Positions 17,599 to 27,663 are shown, counted from the first letter of the stretch. The stretch is DNA of 64,000 bases from RYN-230 sp963770545 (GCA_963770545.1 CAVYQF010000035.1:1-64000), one strand, 5' to 3'. Made by a program: numbers and translations. Notes: generated by a model not told the origin, from the letters alone.

Positions 17599-18974
17599 CT
17601 AGGAGCGGGCGGCCGACAACAGCGGAGCGCCGGCCGCCTCCCCGGCCTGGCGGGCCGCGGTGTAGCGGATCTCCGGGATCGGGAGACCCAGATTGCCGCG
17701 CAGCGTGCTGGATTCGTACTCGGTGCGGACCAGGCCCCGCTCGCGCAGGATGGGCACGACCTCGCTGGTGAACCGGCGGAACTGGGACGGGTGCCCGATG
17801 TGGATGTTGTAGCCGTCCAGCGCGCGGCCCTCGAACCAGCGCTGCATCTCATCCGCCACGGTCTGCGGTGAGCCCGCGAACGGGGTCGGCCTGGGAGCGG
17901 AGATCGCCTGAACCGTCTCGCGCAGCGTGTAGCCGTGGTCCCGGGCCAGCGCCACGATCTTCTCCGCCTGGGTCCGGAACCCCCGCTCGGCCACGTGCAG
18001 CACGTCCGGGAACGGGGCGTCCAGGTCGTACTGGCGGAAGTCGTGCCAGGCGAACGGGCGGCCCAGCTCGCCGAGCGCCCTGTCGAAATCCTGGTCGGCG
18101 AGCTGCAGGTCGTGCTCGATCTCGCGGGCTTGCTGGTCGGTGTCGCCCACGAACACCCGGACCCCGGGCATCACGATGACGTGATCGGGGTTACTGCCCT
18201 TGGCGGCCGCGCGGGTCTTGATGTCGGCGTAGAACGCCTGGCCCTGCTCGATCGACGCCGCGTGGGTGAAGATGCCCTCGCCGATCGTGGCGCCCAGGTC
18301 GCGGCCCTGCTCGGAGTCGCCGGCCTGGAAGATGACCGGCTGGCCCTGCGGCGAGCGGGAGATGTTGAGCGGGCCGACGACACCGAAGTGGTCGCCCTTG
18401 TGGTTCAGCGCGTGCAGGCGGGACGGGTCCAGGAACCGCCGGGCCTGGGGTCGCGCGGGAACGCGTCCGCCTCGTAGGAGTCCCACAGGCCCTGGGCGAC
18501 CCGGACGAATCCCAGCCCGCGGGCGTACCGGGTGTCGTAGTCGTAGTGCTCGTCCCGGCTGAAGTTGCCCGCGGCGCCCGCGTCGCCGCTGGTCACCACG
18601 TTCCAGCCGGACCGGCCGCCGCTGATCAGCTCGAGCGAGGCGAGCCGCCGGGCCAGGTTGAACGGGTCGTTGTAGGACGTGGTCATGGTGGCGACCAGGC
18701 CGATGTTCCGAGTCACCACGGCCAGCGCGGACAGCAGCGTCATCGGCTCCAGCCGGTTGAGGTAGTGCGGCGGGGAGTCGGGGGTGATGAACTGGCTGTC
18801 CACGATGAAGACCAGGTCGAACTTGGCCGCCTCGGCCTGCTGGACCTGTTCCATGTACCACCCGATGTTCACGCTGGCGTCGCCAGGGATCTCCGGGTCC
18901 AGCCACTGGAAGTGCTGGCCCTGGCCACCGGCCCCCATGGTCACCGCGCCGAGCTTGATCTGGCGTTTGCTCAT
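17599..18974 (-). pseudogene. Frameshifted NtaA/DszA-type FMN monooxygenase
   Basis: The N-terminal frame (18974 to about 18450) begins MSKRQIKLGAVTMG and carries SLELISGGRSGWNVVTS, the bacterial-luciferase-like NtaA/SnaA/DszA family signature. The C-terminal frame (about 18460 to 17599) continues with LNISRSPQGQPVIFQAG. The expected junction DPQARRFLDP is restored by adding one C to the CCCC run near 18455, so a single-base loss separates the halves. Intact, it would be about 458 residues and would use FMNH2 and O2 to oxygenate a sulfur- or amine-containing compound. It is last in a minus-strand cluster after a dipeptide-type ABC transporter. A GGAAGGA ribosome site precedes the ATG. Confidence 0.75.
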
Positions 18975-19030
18975 GAGAGTTGTCCTTCCGTAGTCCGGCC
19001 GTCCGCCGTGCGGGCGCGGGCCAGGGTCAT

Positions 19031-20029
19031 CTATTCGGCGTGCCGGTGGCAGGCGACGCTGTGGCGCTCGCCGGCCGGGACGAGGGGCGGCTGGACCACG
19101 CAGGGGGCAGCCGCGAACGCGCAGCGCGTGGCGAACACGCAGGCGTCCGGGTCCTCGAAGCTGGCCAGCAGGTCTTCGGGCAGCGCAACTGCCTCGGCGA
19201 TGGTGCGGGTGACCTGCTGCGGGGACAGCTCACGGTCGTGCCGGACGCTCGGCGCGGACGCCATCAGCAGGGCCGTGTAGGGGTGGCGGGGGGCGGCGAA
19301 CACCTGGTCCACCGGGCCGTCCTCGACGATGCGGCCCCGGTAGAGCACCGCCACCCGGTCGGCGATGCCCGCCAGCGAGCTGAGGTCATGCGAGATGATC
19401 ACGATGGACAGCCGCAGAGCGGTCCGGAGCTGGGCCAGCAGCCGCAGGATGTAGTTGCGGTTGCTGGCGTCCAGGGCGCTGACCGGCTCGTCGCAGATGA
19501 GCAGCCTCGGCTCGGTGGCCAGTGCCTGGGCGATCGACACCCGCTGACGCTGGCCGCCGGAGATCTGGCCCGGGGTGCGCGGCAGCACGGAGGCGTCCAG
19601 GCCCACCTTGTCCAGGGCGCCGAGGACCCGCTGGCGGATCACGTTCCGGTCGGTCTCCCCCTGCAGCCTGATCCCCTCGGCGACAATGTCGATCACGGTC
19701 ATGTCCGGATCGAGGGAGCGGAGCGGGTCCTGGAAGACCAGCTGCAGGTGCCCGCGGCGGCGCTCGGCACGACGGGCACCCCCCCGCAGCGCGGAGATCG
19801 GGGTGCCCTCGAACCTGACCTGGCCTTCAGCCGGGCTGACCAGGCCGAGGACGGTCCGGGCCAGGGTCGTCTTGCCCGAGCCGGTCTCACCGACCAGGCC
19901 GACGATCTCGCCCGGCTCGATAGCCAGACGACCCGCAGGACCCGACCGTAGACCGGCGGCGCGGCCGCGCCGTCAAGACCCCCGCTGGCTCCGGCTGCGC
20001 GGGCGGGGCTGCACCGGAGCGGCGCTCAC
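19031..20029 (-). pseudogene. OppF/DppF-like ABC transporter ATPase, 5' frameshifted
   Basis: The main frame holds Walker A (GLVGETGSGKTT), the Q-loop (LQLVFQDPLRSLDP), the signature ISGGQRQR, Walker B (LLICDEPVSALD) and the OppF C-terminal extension with cysteines. Upstream of IEPGEIVG the frame changes near 19920, and the first 35 or so residues follow in another frame from a GTG at 20029, which overlaps the oppD stop. It would power import of oligopeptide-like solutes together with the adjacent ATPase and permeases. The N-terminal A-loop region is scrambled, so the protein is probably not made in full. Confidence 0.7.
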
Positions 20030-21078
20030 CGGGCCGCCAGTTCGCCGGCCACCTGCGGTTCGTGGACCGGAATCAGCATGCCTGATGCTGGGGGCCGACT
20101 GACCGGAGGGTGCCGCCGGCCCGGCGGCAGCCGCGGCCGGGCAGCGCTCGGCGCTGGCAGCCGGCGAGGGGGCCGACCTGGGGCTGCTGGCCCGCGATGA
20201 CCTGCAGCTCGCGACGGCGGAAATCGCCGACCGAGGCCACCCGGAGCAGGGCCTGGGTGTAGGGGTGCCGGGGCCGCTCGACGATCTCCGCGGCCGGGCC
20301 GGACTCCACCATCTCCCCCGCGTAGAACACCACCACCCGGTCACGCTGCTCGCTGATACCATCGTGGGACACGAACAACGGCCAGTCCGCGCTGCTCGCG
20401 CAGCTGCCGGATCAGCTCGATGACCTCAGCCTGGATGGTGACGTCCAGCGCGGTGGTGGCCTCGTCGGCCACCAGGAGCTGCGGGTCGCAGGAGATCGCG
20501 ATGGCGATCATCACCCGCTGCAGCATGCCTCCGGACAGTTCGGCCGGGATCTGGTCGAACACCTGCTCAGGGTGGCGCAGGCCGACCGAGGTGAACAGCT
20601 CGATGGAGCGCTGCCGGGCCGTCCGGCGGGACAGGCCCAGCTTGACCCGCAGCACCTCGGCCAGCTGATGGCCGCCGGTGATCACGGGTTGAGGTAGGAA
20701 GCCGGATCCTGGAACACGCACCGATGTGGCTGCCGTGCAGGCTCTCCCAGCCGCGCCGGGACAGGCTGGTCTGGTCGTGCCCGGCGAACGACAGCGACCC
20801 TGCTCGATGGCGACCCCGGCGGGCAGCACCCCGAGCGCGGCCCGGCAGGTCAGGGTCTTGCCGCTGCCCGACTCACCGACCAGGCCGACGATCTCCCCGG
20901 CCCGGATGCTCAGTGAGACACCGCGGACGGCCAGAGCCGCTCCGTCGTGCACGGTGATGTGCAGGTCATCGAGGCGCAGCACCTCCGATCCGCCGGGGCT
21001 GGGCGCCGGGGCCGGCCTGGGCCCCGGGGCCAGGCTGGGGGCGGCGAGGTCAGGCGACTTGAGATTGTCGATCGTCAT
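20026..21078 (-). pseudogene. OppD/DppD-like ABC transporter ATPase, multiply frameshifted
   Basis: The start (21078) gives a normal N-terminus and Walker A (GLVGESGSGKT). The Q-loop region then passes through three frames (VFQDPASYLNP is recoverable near 20700), and SGGMLQRV and LLVADEATTALD are again in the first frame. After LREQRGLAV the reading continues in a new frame as FVSHDGISEQ, with a few residues missing from the switch region. It ends VHEPQVAGELAAR after another shift near 20080. At least four indels are needed to rebuild it. Its start overlaps the dppC-like gene end by 29 bp. Confidence 0.7.
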
Positions 21079-21988
21079 CGGCAGGCTCCAGCGTCGAGTG
21101 GGTTCGGATAAGCGGGTCCGGCGCGGCCACCGTCCCGGGCACGGCCAGCATCCCCGGGGTGCGGCGGTCGCGGAAGGCGTCGGCCAGGGCGTTCAGCGCA
21201 CCGACGGTGATGGCGATGAGCGCTCCGGGGATGAACGGCGCCCACGGCGCCTGGGCCAGGTAGTCGAGGTCGGAGGAAAGCACGCCGCCCCAGGTGGGCG
21301 CGGGCGGCTGCACGCCGATGCCGAGGAAGGTCAGGAACGAGACCGCCAGCAGCGCCGCGGCGGTCATCGACGCCGAGGTCACCGCGATGGTCGGCAGCAC
21401 CTTCCGCACCACGTGGGCCCGGACCACGTGCAGTTTCGAGGCCCCCATCAGCTCGGCGGCCTCCACGTACTGGGCCCGGGCGTGCTCCAGGGTGGCGGCC
21501 CGGGTGATCCGGAAGAAGAACGGGGCCAGCAGGATCCCCACCGGCACCATGGCCTGGACCAGGCCGTTACCGAGAGCGGCGGTGACGGCGACCGCGAAGA
21601 AGATGTACGGCAGGGTCATCAGCGCGTCGGTGACGCGGTTGGCGGCGAAGTCGAACCCGCGGCCCAGGAACATGGTCGCGATACCAGGGATCGGGCCGAG
21701 CATCAGGCCGATCCCGACCGCCTCGAGCGCGGTGAGCACCGACAGCCTGGTCCCGGCCATGAGCCGGCTCAGCACGTCCCGGCCGAGGTAGTCGGTGCCG
21801 AGCAGGTGGTGCGCGCCCGGCCCCTGGAACAGCGCGTTGGCGTTGACCGTCAGCGGGTTTTGCGGCGCCAGGGTGCTCCCGAACACGGTCAGGACGGCCA
21901 CGCCGAGCAGGACGGCGATCGCGATCCAGGCCGAGGGCGTCCGGAGCAGGGTCCTGGCCTTGCGCTTCCGGGATTTGGGCCCGCTCAT
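21050..21988 (-). CDS. DppC/OppC-like ABC transporter permease, intact
   Basis: A 312-residue inner-membrane permease with six hydrophobic helices. The N-terminal LGTDYLGRDVLSRLMAGTR is the hallmark of OppC/DppC proteins, and the EAA loop EAAELMGASKLHVVRAHVVR contacts the ATPases. It overlaps the dppB-like stop by four bases (ATGA). It is the only gene of the transporter without an interruption, yet its partners are all broken, so it is unlikely to work. The family imports dipeptides, oligopeptides, nickel or other small solutes. Confidence 0.8.
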   Translation of the reverse strand: MSGPKSRKRKARTLLRTPSAWIAIAVLLGVAVLTVFGSTLAPQNPLTVNANALFQGPGAHHLLGTDYLGRDVLSRLMAGTRLSVLTALEAVGIGLMLGPIPGIATMFLGRGFDFAANRVTDALMTLPYIFFAVAVTAALGNGLVQAMVPVGILLAPFFFRITRAATLEHARAQYVEAAELMGASKLHVVRAHVVRKVLPTIAVTSASMTAAALLAVSFLTFLGIGVQPPAPTWGGVLSSDLDYLAQAPWAPFIPGALIAITVGALNALADAFRDRRTPGMLAVPGTVAAPDPLIRTHSTLEPADDDRQSQVA

Positions 21989-23001
21989 GCGCCGATCCCG
22001 TCGTCCGTGCGGTACAGCCAGTTGAGGGTGACGTTCACGATCAGGTTGACCACGATCACGAAGGAGCTGACCACCAGCAGCAGGCCCTGGACGACCGGGA
22101 TGTCGCGCGTCTGCGCGCTCTCCAGGAGCAGCTGCCCCAGGCCCGGCAGGGAGAAGACCGCCTCGGCCGCCACGGCCCCGGCCAGCATGAGCGGGAAATC
22201 GTTGCCCAGGATGGTCAGGGCCGGGCCAGCCGCGTTGCGCAGCGCGTGCCGGACCAGGATGCGCCGGTACGGCAGCCCGCGCACCCTGGCCCCGACGAGC
22301 TAGTTCTGCTTGAGCGCCTCAACCACGGTGGTGCGCAGCTGCCGGGCACGTCCGCGACACCGCGAGGCTGAGCGCCAGGGCCGGCAGGATGATGTGCGCC
22401 AGCCACTGCGTGACGCTGGTGCTCGGCCCGACGTAGCCGTTGGCCGGCAGCAGGTGCGCGGTGACCGCGAACAGGACCACCAGGATGATGCCGACCACGA
22501 AGGCCGGCAGCGTGGATGCCGCCGAGCACGCCGCGGTGACCCCGCGGTCAAACCAGCTGCCCCGGTAGACCGCCGCGAGGGTCCCGGCCCCGCCCCCGAT
22601 GATGACGGCCAGGATGATGGCCAGCACCGCGATGGACAGGTCAACCGGAAGCCGCTGGCCGATGCTCTGGGCCACCGGGATCTGGCTGAAGTAGGACCGG
22701 CCGAGGTTGCCGCGGAGCGCCTGGCTCAGCCAGTTCCAGTACTGGCCGATCAGCGGGTGGTTCAGGCCCAGGGCCCGGTTCAGCCGCGCCACGGCGGCCG
22801 GGGTGCCGCGTCCTGGCCCAGGATCGTGGCCGCCGGGTCGCTGTTGGACAGCGCGCCCAGGCTGTAACTGATGAACGTGCTGATGAGCACGATCGGCAGC
22901 AGAACGGCGAGGCCCCCGCCGATCCGGGCCGCGACGATCCGGCCCCGGCGCCGCCGGGGCGGGGTGCCCCCGGCGGCGCGCGGCATGCTGATCACTGTCA
23001 T
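21985..23001 (-). pseudogene. DppB/OppB-like permease with two frameshifts and an amber codon
   Basis: Three pieces align end to end with a DppB-type permease. Residues 1-65 start at 23001 (first helix, then DPAATILGQDA). A middle piece follows from about 22795 (ARLNRALGLNHPLIGQYWNW). The C-terminal piece contains GLPYRRILVRHALRNA. One base is missing near 22800 and another near 22350. In addition, TAG at 22300-22302 interrupts the EAA loop after VVEALKQN. A nonsense codon plus indels argues for real decay. It follows the binding-protein gene by a few bases. Confidence 0.75.
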
Positions 23002-23005
23002 CTGG

Positions 23006-24604
23006 TCAGCTCCCCACCCGGACGCCTTCCCAGCGCTGCTGGACCAGGTCCATGGGATGGCGGTGACCTTGGGGCTGTTGGCAAAGATCCGAGAGTCGGT
23101 ATATAAAGACAGATGTGAATCGGGTCGCTGCGCACCGCGGTGCTGACCGCGTGCTGCAGGGTGGTCGGATACTTGGCCGAGGTGAGCGGCACCGTAAGGG
23201 CCTGGTTCAGCGCCTGGGTCACGGTGGGCGAGGTGGTGGACTTCTTGCCGTCCACGTTCATCAGGCCCTGCTGGCTGTAGAGCACGTCCAGCATCTCCAC
23301 CGGGGAGTTACGTCCCGCAGTGCCGTCGATGGCCAGCGGGATCGTCTTGTCCAGGTAGAGGTACTGGGTCTCGGTGGCGGCCGGGATGTCCTTGATGGTC
23401 ACCGCGATGCCGACCTGCTTGAGCTGGCTCTGCAGTTGCTCGGCCAGCGAGTCGCTGGTGCTGACGGTGCTCAGCGTGATCTTCAGGCCGTGCGGGTACC
23501 CGGCCTGGGCCAGCAACTGCTTCGCCTTGGCCGGGTTGTAGGGGTACAGGTTGGCCAGCGCGGGGTTGTAACCGACGAAGCCCTTGGGGAACGGCTGGTA
23601 GGACACGGCACCGACGCCCGAAGCCTGGACCTGCAGGATGGCCTGGCGGTTGATCGCGTAGTTGATGGCCTTGACCACGTCCGGCTTGTTGAACGGCGCG
23701 GTGGTGGTCTGGATGTCGAGCTCGTTGACCACCTCGGAAGGGATCACGGCGACCTTGAATCCGGCGGCCTTGGCCGCCGCCACCTGGTTGCCCGCGATGT
23801 AGGCCACGTTGACCTGGCCGGATTCCAGCGCGGCCAGGATCTGCTCCGGCTGGGTGATGGACTGCACCGTGAAGTTGGCCAGGTGGATCTGGCTGGCGTC
23901 CCAGTAGCCCGGGTTGCGCACCAGGTCCGCGTGGGAGTCGGGGACGTAGCTGGTCAGCTTGAACGGCCCGGCGCCGACCGGGTGAGTGGCCAGGCTGCCC
24001 GCGTTCTTGGTGAACACGGCCGGGCTGACCATCATCCCGTCCTTGCCGGCCAGCAGGTCCGGCACCTGGTAGTTGACTCCGGTCAGGTCGAGGGTGAAGC
24101 TCGTCGGGCTGTTCACCACGACCTTGGAGATGACCGCCAGCTCCGAGGCGATGTTGGAGGTGGACTGCTTCTGCCCGCGCAGGATGTTCTTCTTGACCGC
24201 CGCGGCGTCGAGCGGCGTGCCGTCGGTGAACTTCAGGCCCGGCCGCAGCGTGAACGTCACCGCTCTTGCCGTTGGCGGCGTACTTCCAGGACGTCGCTAG
24301 GCCGGGTCCTGACCGTGCCGGACGGGTCGAGGGTGGTGATCGAGGCGTAGACCAGGCCGAGCGCGTGCACGTCCCAGCCGGCGCTCGAGGTCACCGGGTC
24401 CCAGGAGGTGGGGAGTTCCCACTCCCAGTTCAGGGTGCCGCTCGGTGCGGCGGACGCGGACGAGCCCGAGGCTACGGACGAGCTGGTGCTGCTGCCGCAG
24501 GCGGCCGCGAGCAACGAGAGAGCGAGAACCGCGGCGCCCGCGAGGGCACCTCGGCGAACCGCACGCCTGGGGGCGCGATTAACCACGCGCCGGAGGTATG
24601 GCAT
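23006..24604 (-). pseudogene. Family 5 solute-binding lipoprotein of the ABC transporter, frameshifted
   Basis: The start at 24604 (MPYLRRVVNRAPRR) leads into a hydrophobic signal and the lipobox LLAAACGSS, then the mature N-terminus LNWEWELPTSWDP. The frame breaks near 24300 and again near 24262, after which TFTLRPGLKFTDGTPLD starts the long body of an SBP_bac_5 protein (DppA/OppA). A further shift near 23090 and another near 23040 are needed to recover the expected end, DLVQQRWEGVRVGS. It would deliver a peptide-like or organosulfur ligand to the permeases. It is the first gene of the minus-strand cluster. Confidence 0.75.
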
Positions 24605-24671
24605 CGAGTACTCCTGTCGAGGTGACGGGACCAGCCACGCCCTCGTGGCTCGGTGCATCCAGCGGCGTCAC

Positions 24672-24699
24672 TGTAAATCAGATAAAATCGATTGGTCAA
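24672..24699 (-). promoter_or_regulatory. Possible promoter of the decayed ABC cluster
   Basis: On the minus strand TTGACC (24699-24694) and TTTACA (24677-24672) are separated by 16 bp in an AT-rich pocket. They lie about 70 bp before the lipoprotein start. Confidence 0.35.
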
Positions 24700-24742
24700 G
24701 TAGGTAATTGATCAGGAAGCCCGGTGAGCAAGTGCATCTCGC

Positions 24743-25381
24743 ATGGTCAGACCCCCTTTGGAGGTGCTCGTGGCCGACCTGACATCGGGCGCGGAAGTCC
24801 GTCTCGGCGCGTTCGCGCGGCAGTTCGGCCCGCTGTACACGCATCCGAGTGTCAGCAAGTCCTACGCCGACAAGGTGCCGGCCATCCACCAGATCTCCGC
24901 GGCGGACTCCAAGGCTCACGAGAAGTCCGCGAAGGATCACGCCGCCCCCGGGCCCCAGGCCGAGAACTGGGATCCCTACCACAGCGACACCAGCTGGCGG
25001 CTCGTTCCCACCTGGGGCGCGGTGCTCCGTGCGGTCACGCTGCCGGAGGTCGGCGGTGACACGATCTGGGTCAACGCGGGGCTGGCCTACGAGACGCTGC
25101 CGGATGACGCCAAGCAGCGTCTCGAAGGCCGGTACGTCACCCATACTACCTGGCGGCCGGGTAGGAAGCTGCGGGCCGGGACCCTGTACGCGGCCCTGGA
25201 CCGGCTGGCCGACGAGAAACTGGTCGAGGTGGACCGGGAAGAGGTCGTGGACGCCCGGCTGCGGCGTTACTACCGGCTCACCCCGCCCGGCGCGCAGCGG
25301 CTGGCAGCCGAGGTGGAGCGGATCCGGGCCCATAGCGCCGTGGCGGCCCAGCGGCTCGGCCTGCTCGGCGGCCTGGCATGA
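24743..25381 (+). pseudogene. Chimeric ORF: TauD dioxygenase fragment fused to PadR fragment
   Basis: Residues 1 to about 135 match the middle of a TauD/TfdA Fe(II)/2-oxoglutarate dioxygenase: LGAFARQFGPLYTHP, then ENWDPYHSDTSWR with the HxD iron ligands, then LPEVGGDTIWVNAGLAYETL. The distal histidine and the C-terminal half are absent. From about residue 140 the chain becomes the C-terminal part of a PadR regulator (LRAGTLYAALDRLADEKLVE, then YYRLTPPGAQRL) without its first DNA-binding helices. The N-terminal 40 or so residues of TauD are also lacking. The join near 25145-25165 is in frame. Neither activity should survive. A deletion between once separate genes is the simplest explanation. 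Confidence 0.7.
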
Positions 25382-26340
25382 GCGCGCCCGCGCCCCTGGA
25401 GGGCCGTTACCGGCGGCTGCTGCGCGTGTATCCGGCGGAACACCGGGGCAAGCACCACGACGAGATGCTCGGCGTGCTGATGACAGGGGCGCGCGCCGGG
25501 CAGCACCGGCCGGGACTCGCGGACACCGCGAACCTGATCTGGGGGGCCCTGCTGATCAGGGTCCGTCCCGCGCGCCCGGGCACCGCGTGGCCGCTCTGGC
25601 GTGATGCACTAGCCGTGGTCAGCGTCCTCCTGCCGCTGATGGCACTCGCCTACTCAGGCCTGCTGAACGTGGCCACGCTGGCTACGCTTCGGGTAGGAAG
25701 CCCGCTCTTCACCGCGCTCGCGGGCTATGAGGCCAAAATCCTGGGCGGCTGGGCGATCGTGGCCGCCCTGGCCCTGCTGCGGCTGCGGCGCACCGCGGCC
25801 CTGGCCGCGCTGGCCCTGCTGATCTGGCTGGTGTACTCCATCGCTGATGCCCCCAACTGGTCGTACATCGATGCCCCGTCCATGCGCAGCCTCACCGTCG
25901 CCGGGCTGGAGATAGCCGCCCTGGTAGCGTCGCCCGGCCCGCGCCGGGCCATGCAGATCATCAACTGGAGGCACTACGCGCTCGCCCTGGCCATCCCGCT
26001 CGGCCTGGCAGCCGCAGTCAACTGGGCCTGGCTGGTCAACCCCGCGATTTCCGACTCGATCGTGATCACGGCCTGTGCGGTGACCCTGGCCGGGATGACC
26101 CTGGCCTCACCGGTGGCCAGGCGGGTGGCGGCCCTCCTGGCCTTCCCGGTCTACTACCTCATCGCGACGTTGCTCGTGCCGCCCTCGATGACCGGCGGTC
26201 CCTACGAGGCCACCTCGGGCTGGGAGGGGCCGCTGCGGGTCACGGTGACCTGCGCGCCGTTCGCGGTGCTGCTGTGCGTGGCGTTCGTGGTGGCGCTGCG
26301 CACCGTCCGGCCCGCCCCCGTCGATGGCCGGGAAGCCTAA
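25378..26340 (+). CDS. Polytopic membrane protein of the PadR-partner type
   Basis: The 320-residue protein starts with an ATG overlapping the PadR stop (ATGA). Its cytoplasmic N-terminus, LEGRYRRLLRVYPAEHRGKH, is seen in actinobacterial membrane proteins encoded directly after PadR regulators. Seven or eight hydrophobic helices follow, with no transport or catalytic motif that I recognise. In intact loci the PadR protein would repress this gene pair. Here the regulator is truncated, so expression may be unregulated or lost. Function unknown. Confidence 0.7.
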   Translation: MSAPAPLEGRYRRLLRVYPAEHRGKHHDEMLGVLMTGARAGQHRPGLADTANLIWGALLIRVRPARPGTAWPLWRDALAVVSVLLPLMALAYSGLLNVATLATLRVGSPLFTALAGYEAKILGGWAIVAALALLRLRRTAALAALALLIWLVYSIADAPNWSYIDAPSMRSLTVAGLEIAALVASPGPRRAMQIINWRHYALALAIPLGLAAAVNWAWLVNPAISDSIVITACAVTLAGMTLASPVARRVAALLAFPVYYLIATLLVPPSMTGGPYEATSGWEGPLRVTVTCAPFAVLLCVAFVVALRTVRPAPVDGREA

Positions 26341-26391
26341 CCCGGGAGCGCCCCTTCAGACCATTCCCGGGCCCGGTCGCCAGGTGTTTCC

Positions 26392-26532
26392 TCAGCCCCG
26401 GGCAAGGTGCTGGAAAAAGGACAGGATACCGGAAACCCACAAATGCACGTCATTACCGGCCCTGGATGGTGAAGATACAATCCAGACGACGATCAGGATA
26501 CCCACGATCCAGCCTATTAGCTTCATTAGCAC
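26392..26532 (-). CDS. 46-residue single-pass membrane protein
   Basis: A short minus-strand gene starts with GTG at 26532 (ATG alternative at 26526) and ends at 26392. The ribosome site GGAGGAG (26545-26539) is six bases before the GTG. The sequence VLMKLIGWIVGILIVVW forms a membrane helix, followed by a short polar loop and an amphipathic tail (ILSFFQHLARG). Size, helix position and aromatic tail resemble a group of tiny hypothetical membrane proteins in actinomycetes. It lies in a less GC-rich pocket facing the PadR-partner gene. Function unknown. Confidence 0.65.
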   Translation of the reverse strand: MLMKLIGWIVGILIVVWIVSSPSRAGNDVHLWVSGILSFFQHLARG

Positions 26533-26852
26533 GCGTTTCTCCTCCGCTCAAACGCTGCCACGCTGCTGGTGCCTGGACGTGCTCCTACCCAAATGGAACA
26601 CGTAGCAGTAGCGACCGCGAGCGCCCGCAAACAAGCAGGTCAGCGCCCCGTGCCAAGTCCCAAGTTGATCACGCAACGTAACGGAGCGCAAGGATCATTT
26701 AGGTAATGCCGACGGGATTTTTATCGCATCAGGGACACATCCGCGCAATACCCGGCCAGTTTTATGAGGAGGCCGGCTACAGAAAGAGACCGTCAGTCAC
26801 CTGGGGGCAACTGCAGGCCCCTCCCGGATCAGCCACCCGCCATAACCGGTTC

Positions 26853-26991
26853 CATGAAGTGTCATCATAAAGCGCATTCCGCGCTAATGCCTGACCGGGC
26901 CTGCTGACCGGGCCTGCTGACCTGCCCTGGTCAGGCATCCGGGCCAGACTTCATGTTTCCGTCCCTCATGCGAGGTATGATTTCGTGAAGT
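26853..26991. promoter_or_regulatory. Three CRTGAAGT half-sites before the XRE/ImmA pair
   Basis: CATGAAGT (26853-26860), inverted ACTTCATG (26948-26955) and CGTGAAGT (26984-26991) lie upstream of the gene at 27022. TATGAT (26976-26981) between the last two could be a -10 hexamer. The inverted pair around it would suit autorepression by the XRE protein. Confidence 0.4.
26887..26938. repeat. 10-bp inverted repeat with internal direct repeat
   Basis: ATGCCTGACC (26887-26896) and GGTCAGGCAT (26929-26938) can form a perfect stem. The loop contains two copies of the 13-mer GACCGGGCCTGCT. There is no T-run, so it may be a regulatory hairpin and not a terminator. Confidence 0.5.
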
Positions 26992-27021
26992 GGAGGCTGA
27001 CCGCCGGGGCAGGAGGATGCG

Positions 27022-27663
27022 ATGGCGCCACGGGTCCTCATGGCCGACGAGGCGGTCAACCGGCTGGCTGAGCTCGGCCTGAGCGTTGATCTCGTCGAGC
27101 GGGTGGTGCGCCAGGCCGACGCCGAGGCCAGCTTCTGCACCCCGCTCGACCCGCCGATCATGGAGGGGCTGATCCGCTGGGCCCGGACCAACCGCTTCCT
27201 GCGCGAAGAGCTCATCCCGCTCGGCTGGCGGTTCGATAATCCCCGGAACCTGCCGCGCACGATCCATCCCGGCGGCCGGTTCGCGATCGTGGCCACCACC
27301 GGGGACGACGTCACCGGCCTGGCGGACCTGCTGCCCGCTCCCAAGTACGCGAAGGGGTATGCCACCACCCGTGCGGTCGAGGTGAACGAGCAGCTCACCC
27401 TGGATTTCGGTGACTTCGACCTGGCCGGCCTGCGGGCTCGGGATCACCTGCTGACCTGGCTGCTGCTATTCCACAGCGCCGGTGGCGGGTTCCACGTTGA
27501 GCTCTCGCTCCCGGACCGCATCGAGGACGGGCGCATCACGAGCTGGGCGGAGCGGATCATCCTGCCCGTCTTCCCCCGGGACGAGATCCACCTGGGGGAC
27601 GGGCTGGCCTCACCCGACTCCGCCGGGGACCGGGGCATCGTCGTCGAGGTGAGCCGGATCTGA
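27022..27663 (+). CDS. Unknown protein coupled to XRE/ImmA metallopeptidase
   Basis: The 213-residue protein starts with ATG after an AGGAGG site. It is mixed alpha/beta with no signal peptide or membrane helix. Segments such as GLIRWARTNRFLREELIPLGW and DHLLTWLLLFHSAGGGFHVELSLPD do not match any family I can name. Its stop overlaps the next start by one base, so both are made together in fixed ratio. Being upstream of a regulator-protease gene, it could be a toxin, a substrate or a sensor that the ImmA-type protein cleaves or represses. That is inference only. Confidence 0.7.
   Translation: MAPRVLMADEAVNRLAELGLSVDLVERVVRQADAEASFCTPLDPPIMEGLIRWARTNRFLREELIPLGWRFDNPRNLPRTIHPGGRFAIVATTGDDVTGLADLLPAPKYAKGYATTRAVEVNEQLTLDFGDFDLAGLRARDHLLTWLLLFHSAGGGFHVELSLPDRIEDGRITSWAERIILPVFPRDEIHLGDGLASPDSAGDRGIVVEVSRI

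Larger units (their letters stand above)
26533..27021. other. AT-richer intergenic region, about 490 bp
   Basis: This is the least GC-rich stretch nearby. It contains a 10-bp stem-loop and three CRTGAAGT elements, listed separately. No further coding frame or known riboswitch motif was seen. Confidence 0.45.

Noticed and set aside
19973..20362. Separate small Arg/Ser-rich protein
   Set aside because: It is an alternative frame of the broken oppD/oppF junction, and its composition is that of a shifted frame.
26700..26880. Riboswitch-like leader before the 27022 gene
   Set aside because: The region is AT-richer and contains hairpins, but no conserved core of a known riboswitch class could be recognised.
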